From NCBI GenBank assembly GCA_009801085.1, contig VNWV01000003.1, forward strand, positions 2,604,001 through 2,668,000: a stretch of DNA of 64,000 bases, written 5' to 3'. The notes under the pieces are model-generated. The model was not told the DNA's origin, ran no database searches, and saw nothing but the letters and a program-made list of their open reading frames with translations. Shown piece after piece: positions 55,901 to 64,000 of the stretch. The stretch comes from Lasiodiplodia sp. COLG20 (Eukaryota; Ascomycota; Dothideomycetes; Botryosphaeriales; Botryosphaeriaceae). Each line of letters begins with the position of its first letter. Within the stretch, counting starts at the first letter, position 1. The position numbers and the translations under genes are program-made.

Positions 55901-58039
55901 TTTTCCTGGACCACAATGTGTCTGGCGGCATCATCACTAGGCAAGCCTACCGTAAGCTTGTCGGCGTCTCCGTTGTAATAGGATGTTGCTAGCTCAATGG
56001 CAGCTATGTAGTCGCCTTCTTCCATGAGGGCAAGGAGTCGGTCTGCCCAATTTGATAGAGTTCCAATCGAGACGTCATTGAAACCCAAAAGAAACAGTCT
56101 TCCTTTGTAGGCGCGAAAGCTCATGTAGAAGGCATCTGCGACAACTCCGTGCATTGTGTCATCCTGTTCGTCCAACTGTTCCACTACAGCATGGAGCTGA
56201 CGTGAAAACAAATCCTGGTGGAAGATGTGCTTTTGAATCAAGTCAAATGAATCAGTCATCCTAAGAGAATTGTCTTCCAGGACGATGAGACGTTGGCTGA
56301 TTGTGAGCACACCGAGGACGGATCGACTAATCCACTGTACGGCAACGATTGCTTCCTCAGCTCTCCATCTACTACGGGGTCTGAAGCGGAGAGAAGGCCG
56401 CCGTTCTTTCTCCTGATGATCCGTGACTTCTACGTCCAGGACTGTGAGCACATTTGACCAACAGTACACGAGTTTCGTTTTGGAGACAGCTTGCGGACCG
56501 TCCTCGCCAGGACTTTTGAGCTTCACAGCGGGAAACCACGCCAAGCAACCACTCAAAGTACTGTGAGGGGCTACTTCTTTTGGTCGCGACATTTTGTGTT
56601 GCGTCTCGGCAATTGGCGTGGTCGACACAATTACGAGTAAGTAGGGCGTTAGCAGCGCGGTGAGACCGAGTGAGTCGGTTGGTTGCTCCACGTTTCCCAA
56701 AGGCAGTGGTGAAAATGCAAGAACAGAACTGGACTTCCGCGGCTGTTCTATCGCTGCCGCAGAAGGTGGGTATCTTCCTAAAATTCGGGTAGTCTTCACC
56801 GTTCGACCGACAGCTCCCAAACCTCGTGTTGCGAGATGAGAAAAGGCCATCCCACCTTCATCTGCCGACACAAGCGCAGTATGGCGTGTGCCCAGAAAGC
56901 CCAGATGAAGGACAGACACATCATTGAGATGGCCATCCGATGATCGATTTTCAGCTTGTCGTTTGTCAATAGGTGGAATGTGCAGGAACGGCTTCGCAGA
57001 TCTAGCGATTTCCCAAGTGAAAATATTTCCAGAAGAATGACCGCCGGCGACTGTTGTATGATCTGCTGATATCGCCAGAGCTGTGATAGCGCCTGATTCG
57101 ATTGCTATAGTGTGTCAATATCCCTAGCGCCCCGAACTAAATTGAGGGCCTCCTACCTTTTGTACCAGGTCCAATAATGGACTTCAGCGTCTGGTGGTAG
57201 TCGAAAACTAGAATTAACCCCTTCGAAGTTCCGATAATAATAGAAGCGGCAACAGCCAGACAGGTTGGCCGGCCGAAATTCCGTTTGCCAAGCTCTGAAA
57301 AAGCCTGGCCGGTTATCCTTTTTAGCTTTGTCCACCGTACAACTTCCCATGGCGGCTGCGGCGTGTCGGCTTCGTCCTGATTTTGTAGGAGCTGGCTCGA
57401 GAGCGACGATTGTCTGGAGTTGGATCCAAGGAAGGCGGGTGAGAGTGCTCTCGGCGAGTCACGCGGCGAGACTGGTGTTCTTGCTGAGAATCGGCGTTCG
57501 AAGGGCTGCAATGACGGCGGTCGCTGGCCTCTCCCGAATGATGCGAACGACGCAGGGATACTGCTACCGGGGGACGAAAGTGCGGAACCCTGGATGGTGT
57601 CAGCAGAGGACGTTGGGAAATCGAAGGAGCAGCGCACCTGGACTGAGGGGGAATCGTCAGGTGTTGAAATGGAGCCTTCTGGGCTCATAGCATCAACTGA
57701 AGCTTTCCGGTTGGGTAAAGACGGCGAAGGGCTCCCGGGTTCCAAATCCTCTTGCGGTTGCTGTCCTTTGACCTTGCCATAGCCATGAAAGTTTGTCCCG
57801 TTGGTGCCATTCCCCGAATCTGCGCGGAGGTCCCTCTGCTCCTCCTCGATGATATGCCTGAGCTCCGAGTCGGCACGCGCCATATCGGGCGCGGAATCAT
57901 TGCGCAGGGCGGCCGCGGCTCCGTCAGCGGCATTGACATCTTGGCTGCCACCGCTGACGTCGCTGTCTCCATCTGCGGAGCTCATCTGGGTCGCCTTTCG
58001 ATGCTCATAGCTCCGCCAGCGGCCGTGTGTGGTGGGCAA
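52993..58039 (-). CDS. VPS8: Vacuolar protein sorting protein VPS8 (CORVET subunit)
   Basis: Exons 58039-57157 and 57104-52993 (52-bp intron) give up to 1664 residues. The N-terminal 200 residues are disordered and acidic/Ser-rich. A WD40-like propeller follows (CLAVAASIIIGTSKGLILVF across the junction to AITALAISADHTTVAGGHSSG, HLGFLGTRHTALVSADEGG). A long alpha-solenoid fills the middle. The C-terminal RING-type finger has CEGC, CRHLWHQRC and CPLC, with a long low-complexity Glu/Gly insert between the first two pairs. VPS8 tethers endosomes through Rab5/Vps21 and with VPS3 defines the CORVET complex. The start could be 58039 or the second Met at 57985, which begins an acidic stretch. Confidence 0.9.
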
Positions 58040-58810
58040 GTTCCAATGGTTATGGAGGCGCGGTGGGAAGCTGTAGTCGGCAGTAATGCGGGCAACTCCA
58101 AAGCGCGCGGCTGGCGTGGGTGCCTATCGTGGCGTGGGCGCGTTGGTTGCGGCGCGGGGCGAGGCGGACAGCGGGCGCGCGGGGACGGGGACAGGCTCGC
58201 GAAGCTGGTGCGGAGGTGAGCTTTGCGGCTCTGGTGCAGGCGGCGGTGACGATACGCACGGTGGGCTGGTCAGCTTGCCGGAGCTATGAGACTACCTATC
58301 GCAGGCATCGATTCGACAACCGGCAGGCGCACGGGCAGGCACGTGCAACGGCGTCCCAGTCGTGCGCGCCTTCCCTGCAGGTTGCTCAGCCACACGCCAC
58401 AGGCGAATCATTATCCGCCCAGCCGCCGACCTGTCGCAGCCAAGTCGTGTCCTGCCTCGCCCTTCGCTCCCGCCCCTCGATTGATTATCCTCATTTCCTC
58501 TGCTAATCTCTTTCCTTTAATTCTCTACGCGCTCGCTGCTCGTCTACTTCCTCGCCTCTTTCGCGCGCGCTTTGTCGCGTCACTGCCCGAACTTAAACGC
58601 CTCAACGTCCGACAGTCCTCTCCCCGCTCAGACAGTCACTGAAACTCCCTGCGTTCCACGCGCAGCCTCCAGCTGCCTCATAGCCACATTGCGTGTACAA
58701 CCACTCGCCGTTGCTCGCCTTCTTCAACCTCTCGTCGCTCTTTGACTTTCTTTTACCTCAAAACTCCAAATTACACAAATAGCCATCACTGTCTTCCCGC
58801 ACTCACAACC
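58040..58810. other. Intergenic, divergent promoter region VPS8 / RCR-like gene
   Basis: This 771-bp spacer is GC-rich near VPS8 and strongly C/T-rich over the last 300 bases before 58811, as expected for a long fungal 5' leader. No coding exon is supported. Confidence 0.5.
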
Positions 58811-59511
58811 ATGATCCTGCCCCGCCAAGCACCTGCGGGCGACCCGGCCTTTGAGAGCGACGACGACTATGTCTACGACTCTTTCTGGTTCTCTCAGGTA
58901 CGCCGCGCCGCTAGCAGCCGCAAGGCTGAACTAACAAATTGGCCACAGACCGGTATAATCATCAAATATGTCATCTTTGGCACCTTCCTGTTCCTCTTCT
59001 TGCTCTGGTTCATCGGTGGCTACTACCACGCCCAGCAACGGATGAAGAAGGGCCTCGCTCCCTTGGCTTACCACAAGGTATGAAAATCAGGCTCGCAATC
59101 CTCGTATAGCTTTTGGCCAAGGCTAATAATTTCCAGTGGCTCGTTCCGAGGTACCAGCGGGCTCGCTTTGAACCGCAACTTCAAGGCGTAATCTACTACC
59201 GGTATCATGGCCAGCAGCCGCAATACTATGCTCCTGGCCAGAACGGCTATCCCATGCAGGCCTACCCAGAGCCCCCGCCGCTATACAGCCAGGACATGCC
59301 GCCTACCTACCAACCGCCTCCCGGAGCCTCCAAGGTTGATCCGCAACAACAATACGGACCTCCGTCGCCGCAGTATGCACCGCCACCAGGACCACCACCT
59401 TCCAGTTCCCAGGCACCACAGGGTCCTCAGCAGACTGGTGTTGTCAGTAACGAGCCCACCGCCCCAGCGCAGGCGCACCACACGGGGAGCTCGAACCCTT
59501 TCCGACTTTAG
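58811..59511 (+). CDS. RCR-like single-pass membrane protein with two PPxY motifs
   Basis: Exons 58811-58897, 58949-59077 and 59137-59511 join in phase 0 and give 196 residues. A short lumenal N-terminus rich in Asp (SDDDYVYDSFWFSQ) precedes one transmembrane helix (IIKYVIFGTFLFLFLLWFIG). A basic juxtamembrane stretch (YHAQQRMKKGLAP, WLVPRYQR) and a Pro/Gln/Tyr-rich cytosolic tail follow. The tail carries PPLY and PPTY, two PPxY motifs that bind WW domains of Nedd4/Rsp5 ubiquitin ligases. The layout matches the fungal RCR family (yeast Rcr1/Rcr2), which adapts plasma-membrane and chitin-synthesis proteins to Rsp5. Assignment rests on layout and motif rather than on a search. Confidence 0.75.
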
Positions 59512-59940
59512 ATACTCCACGACTACAGTAATGGCTTTTGTCAAGTTTTAATGCACCGGATAATATGATTCTGTGGGGAAAGTAGGGAGCCGTACCGCTC
59601 ACTGGATGAGCCGTACCAACGGCGTTTGACGGACTCACTGTACACTTGTTACAGTCACATCGATACCAACCAAAGTTGCACCAAAATGTTACTTCATCTA
59701 CTTCGTAATTGCATTCATTGTGCAGATCTAAGTCTCATAAAGAAATCAAACGCGGAAACCACAATGTGTTGCCAAAAAGTTGAGCTTCAGGGTGTTGTAC
59801 TCTTTATGCATGGCCATTTGAAGCAAACATCCGGATGTAAATGTGAGTTCTAAACTTGGATAAATTAATCCGGAAATTTGCGGAATTACGTTGAGAGGGC
59901 AGGTTCTCTTGTCACCCGCTGCGTAAACCATCCATCTCCC
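59512..59940. other. Intergenic, convergent 3' region
   Basis: These 429 AT-rich bp lie between converging genes. A weak resemblance to one hairpin arm near 59820 is too poor to annotate. Confidence 0.45.
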
Positions 59941-60670
59941 TCATTCGATTTCCATAGGCTCAACTTCCATGTCATCAGTCCCGTTGACATCCGTAGCCAT
60001 GACATCATCGGCGCCGCCTGCAAGATCATTGTTACCAGGGTGTTGCAAGAGAACATCCGTAGAGCCATTTGATTCATGCAGCGATGTGGATTTCTGCTCT
60101 GCTCTGTGTCGTGCTTCAATAATAGCCTTCCTGACGCTATCCTTATCTTCAGGGACAGACAATGAGGCAGGCACACCGTAGAGCACGAGCTGGTTTTCGG
60201 CAGTGCGCTCAAGCTCTTTGCCGTTGCTCACCAAGACGTGCTTGGGTATCTTGGTAAGGTGTTTCTCGATGTCGGGAAGGAATATGGGGGTCTCCTCGTC
60301 TGATTCAAGCTCGGCCAACTCTTCGTCGAGATCGTAAATATAGACCTTGTCCTTGGTGTCTTCCAGTTGCATCCAATCATTGTCCCGGGATTTAGCTGCG
60401 GCGGTGCGGGAGGAGCTTGGATCGAGAGGCGGTTCCGAGTCGGCGGTGGACGACGATGCGGCGACGGGGATGTAGAGCTTGCCGGAACTGTCTGGAGCAG
60501 CGGGTCAGCGGCCACGAGGAAGTAGACTGCGGACAGCGGGGAGGCATACCGATGTTCAGAAGATTGAAGCGCTTGGACAGGCGCTGTTCGGCCTCCAACG
60601 CCTCGGCGGCGGGACGCTTGAGGCCGCGGTGCGGCTCTGTAGCCGTCGACATTACCGCGTGGGTGGCCAT
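59941..60670 (-). CDS. Conserved-looking acidic protein of unknown function
   Basis: Exons 60670-60550 and 60491-59941 (58-bp intron GTATGC...CCAG) give 223 residues. The N-terminal part is predicted helical (RGLKRPAAEALEAEQRLSKR). The central block VYIYDLDEELAELESDEE, then PIFLPDIEKHLTKIPKHVL, looks like a conserved fungal motif, but I cannot name the family. The C-terminus is acidic (DDMEVEPMEIE). No membrane segment or signal peptide is visible. It shares a 127-bp promoter with alanyl-tRNA synthetase, which suggests a housekeeping, probably nuclear or cytosolic, role (inference). Confidence 0.75.
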
Positions 60671-60797
60671 TCCCCCATCACCTCACTCTCGCTCTCAAAG
60701 CTCAGCGCACGTGCAACCAACAGATCGTTGTCCGTCAGCTTGCGCGCCACGCTCATCGCATTTTCGCACAGAGTCGCTTTCGGGGGAGACAGGGTGA
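60671..60797. promoter_or_regulatory. Compact bidirectional promoter
   Basis: Only 127 bp separate the start codon of the acidic protein (minus strand) and the upstream start codon of alanyl-tRNA synthetase (plus strand), so both must share promoter sequence. No specific site is claimed. Confidence 0.6.
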
Positions 60798-63700
60798 ATG
60801 CTGCGACTCCGGGCGGGGTCCGTGTTTGGCAGAGATAGCGGCTTCGTGAGTCACGGCGGGCGAGGGCGATATTTGTCGCCGCTCCAGTCCCGCGCGCAGA
60901 AGCTTCTACAAATTCCTGGCACCCACCACCGCACCATCCGCAACCTCGACCCAGCAACCAGTCTGCACACAGGCCGAGTCTCCACCCTCCTCTCCGCATC
61001 GCTCACTCGCGCCTCCGCAAGACCAAGCCCCTCCGTCCGATCACCGCTGCGCCCCGCAGCGCCTCTCTCGCTGCAGCCCCGCCGCACAATGGCTTCGATC
61101 GTCGACCAGCAGCCCGAGTGGCCTGCCCAGCGCGTACGCGACACCTTCCTCGACTACTTCAAGAAGAATGGCCATACCTTTGTGCCCTCGTCGTCCGTCG
61201 TGCCGCTGTCTGACCCCACTCTGCTCTTCACCAATGCGGGCATGAACCAGTACAAGTCCATCTTCCTGGGCACCGTTGACCCCAACTCGGATTTTGCTAC
61301 TCTGAAGCGCGCCGTCAACTCGCAGAAGTGCATTCGCGCTGGTGGCAAGCACAACGATCTGGACGATGTTGGCAAGGACAGTTACCACCATACCTTCTTC
61401 GAGATGCTGGGCAACTGGAGTTTTGGTGACTACTTCAAGAAGGAGGCCATTCAGTACTCGTGGGAGCTGCTGACCAAAGTTTACGGCCTGGACCCCGACC
61501 GTCTGTACGTGACCTACTTTGAAGGCGATAAAAGCCTGGGCCTGGAAGCCGACGAGGAGGCAAGGCAATATTGGAAGGATGTTGGCGTGGCCGACGACCA
61601 CATCCTGAAGGGCAATGCCAAGGACAACTTCTGGGAGATGGGTGACCAAGGCCCTTGCGGTCCTTGCAGCGAGATCCACTTCGACAGGATAGGCGGCCGT
61701 AACGCTGCTCACCTCGTCAACCAGGATGACCCCAACGTCCTTGAGATCTGGAACAACGTCTTCATTCAGTACAACCGCGAGCCTGACAGGTCGCTGAGGT
61801 CGCTGCCCAACAAGCACGTTGATACCGGTATGGGCTTTGAGCGTCTGGTTTCCGTCTTGCAGAACAAGATGTCCAACTACGATACCGATGTCTTTACCCC
61901 GCTGTTCAAGACCATTCAAGAGATAACCGGTGTGAGGGAGTATCAGGGCAAGTTCGGTGACGAGGACCCCGATGGAATCGACACTGCTTACCGCGTCGTT
62001 GCCGATCACGTTCGTCTGCTTACTTTCGCCATTTCTGACGGCGCCATTCCCGATGCCGTTGGCCGTGGCTATGTTGTTCGCCGTGTCCTGAGGCGAGGTG
62101 CCCGCTATGCTCGCAAGTATCTGCACACCGACATTGGGAGCTTCTTCTCCAAGATCGTGCCGAAGCTTGTTGAGCAGGTCGGCGACATGTTCCCTGAAAT
62201 CAAGAAGAGGGAGCAAGACGTCAAAGAGATCCTGGACGAGGAGGAACAGGCGTTTGCTAAGAGCTTGGACCGTGGCGAGGTTATGTTCGACAAGTACGCC
62301 AAGCAGGTTGAGGCTAGCGGAAGCAAAAAGATTCCTGGAAAGGACGTGTGGAGGCTGTACGATACTTACGGTTTCCCTGAGGATCTGACCCTCATCATGG
62401 CCGAGGAAAGGGGTCTTACCATCGACGATGCGGAGGTCAGAGAGGCGCAGGCCATTGCGAAGGAAGCCAGCAAGGGCGCAAAGAAGACTGGTGCCAACGT
62501 GGTCAAGCTGGACGTGCACGATCTCGGTCATCTTCAGGAGTCGAAGATTGCTCCGACCGACGACTCGTTCAAGTTCGCGAAGGACAACATTACTGCCAAG
62601 ATCAAGGCTATCTTCCACCCGGAGAAGAAATTCATCAAAAGCACGAGCGATGTCAGTGAGGGCGAGCAGATTGGTCTGGTTTTGGATAGGACGAACTTCT
62701 ATGCCGAGCAGGGTGGTCAGGAGTATGATACTGGCAAGATCTTGATTGAGGGTGCCAACGAGGCTGCCTTCGACGTGCAGAACGTGCAGGTCTCGAACGG
62801 CTATGTTCTCCACACCGGATACCTCAGCTACGGTGCTCTTTCGCTTGAAGATGAAGTCATCTGCGAGTATGATGAGCTCCGCCGCAACCCAATCCGCAGC
62901 AACCACACCGGTACTCACGTGCTGAACTACGCCCTCCGCGAGGTTCTTGGGTGGGACATTGATCAAAAGGGTTCTCTTGTCGCTCCTGAGAAGCTGCGTT
63001 TCGATTTTTCGTGGAAGCAGGGCGTCACTGAGGCCGAGATTCAGAAGATTGAAACCATCTCCAACGGCTACATTCGCGACAACCGGGCTGTGTATGTCGA
63101 GCCTATCACCGTTGCCGACGCATACAAGATCCGCGGTGTCCGCGCCATCTTTGGCGAGAAATACCCTGACCCCGTCCGCGTCGTCTCCATTGGTGTTCCT
63201 GTTAAGGATCTCATGGCAGACCCTGAGAACGAAAAGTGGGAGAAGCTCAGCATTGAGTTCTGCGGTGGAACTCACGTCTCCAGCACGGGCGAGATCAAGC
63301 AGCTTGTCGTTGTCGAGGAGAGCGGTATCGCTAAGGGTATCCGTCGTATCATCGCTGTCACTGGCCAAGGTGCGTACGACGTCCAGCGCGTCGCCGCCGA
63401 CTTCTCCAAGGAGCTCGAGCGCTTGGAGAAGATGCCGTTTGGCCCCGAGAAGGAGGTTCTCCAGAAGAAGATCCAGAACGAGCTGAACGAGCTCTCCATT
63501 TCGCTGATCGAGAAGGAGAAGTTCCGCAAGCGCTTCGCCGCGGTGGCTAAGGCGAACCTCGACCAGCAGAAGAAGCTGAGCAAGGTTGTCAGCAAGAAGG
63601 TGCTGGACACAGTCACAGACTACTTTGCGCAGAACAAGGACGCCAAGTTTTTGGTACAGAAGCTCGACTATGACCCGCAGCACACGAGCAAGGCAATCAC

Positions 63701-64000
63701 TGAGGCCATCAAGCACGTCAGCACCAAGCAGAAGGATAAGACAGTCTACCTGATTGCTGGTGACGTCAAGGAGGGCAAGGTCGCGCACGGTTGCTACTTG
63801 GGTGATGTAAGTTTCCAAATCTAGTCATTTGCAATACCCAGTTACTAATACTTGTCATAGCACTTTGAGACTCAGGGCGCTTCTGCTACTGAGTGGTCTA
63901 AGGCCGTGTCGGGAGCCGTCGGCGGCAAGGCTGGTGGCAAGGGCAAGACCTCCATTGGTCAAGGTACCAACCCGGACAAGTTGGATGAAGGTTTGGAGCT
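60798..64000 (+). CDS. ALA1: Alanyl-tRNA synthetase, cytosolic and probably mitochondrial forms, 3' truncated
   Basis: The first exon is 60798-63806 and the next starts at 63861 and runs off the window (intron GTAAGT...CATAG). Two in-frame ATGs matter. Translation from 61089 gives the cytosolic form, [20 protein letters not shown]. Translation from 60798 adds 97 residues rich in Arg, Ser and Leu with almost no acidic residues, a good mitochondrial presequence. Class II signatures are present: [52 protein letters not shown] and [13 protein letters not shown]. The editing-domain zinc ligands [13 protein letters not shown] and [13 protein letters not shown] and part of the C-Ala domain follow. 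A single fungal gene usually supplies both compartments. The window ends inside the C-terminal domain. Confidence 0.95.

Noticed and set aside
59800..59860. A possible further hairpin-element arm (TTGAAGCAAACATCCGGATG)
   Set aside because: There are too many mismatches and no opposite arm.
61041..63818. A 925-codon open frame on the minus strand opposite alanyl-tRNA synthetase
   Set aside because: The plus-strand protein is unmistakable. The antisense frame is a by-product of codon bias and shows no domain.
1..64000. tRNA, rRNA or CRISPR features
   Set aside because: I looked for tRNA box B-like GTTCRA motifs with paired stems and for regularly spaced repeats and found none convincing. The hairpin elements are dispersed, not an array.

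Overview
The window is nuclear DNA of a filamentous ascomycete (Pezizomycotina; a Dothideomycete is my best guess, inferred only from gene content and style). The evidence is short spliceosomal introns (about 50-160 bp, GT-AG, often with CTRAC-like branch sites), a Zn2Cys6 regulator with a Fungal_trans region, and fungal orthologues such as VMA21, FUN30, ERO1, MEX67, VPS8 and a DUF2406 protein. Exon joins were worked out by hand from reading frame, splice sites and family knowledge; no search was run.

Layout. 0-11 kb holds metabolic and regulatory genes: a histidine acid phosphatase cut by the left edge, a peroxisomal-type Nudix CoA diphosphatase, an HpcH/HpaI aldolase-like protein, a dienelactone-hydrolase-like protein and a Zn2Cys6 transcription factor. 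12-20 kb holds a DUF2406 protein, VMA21 and the chromatin remodeller FUN30. 20.1-25.9 kb is a gene-poor stretch with a decayed Copia-type RNase H relic; a small cysteine-rich secreted protein lies at its right edge. 27.5-35.5 kb has the ER-folding genes calnexin and ERO1 on either side of mitochondrial methylmalonate-semialdehyde dehydrogenase. 36-41 kb has MEX67 and a hexose-type transporter. 43-49 kb has a Gln/Pro-rich orphan, a small PAM2-motif protein and a secreted GH3 beta-glucosidase. 49.2-53 kb is non-coding as far as I can see. 53-64 kb has VPS8, an RCR-like membrane protein with two PPxY motifs, a conserved acidic protein, and alanyl-tRNA synthetase, which runs off the right edge.

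The most unusual feature is a family of short non-coding hairpin elements scattered through the window. Six near-full copies (about 215-260 bp) and five remnants are visible. Each full copy has outer inverted repeats around CAGCCGATGGCTAGCG, termini of the form TA-CAG...CTG-TA where preserved, and a central hairpin of about 83 nt with arms of up to 27 bp. Each arm carries the self-complementary decamer CGTCCGGACG. They look like Tc1/mariner-style MITEs. One sits inside the zinc-cluster intron of the transcription factor, and two lie head-to-tail sharing one TA. No transposase that could mobilise them is present here.
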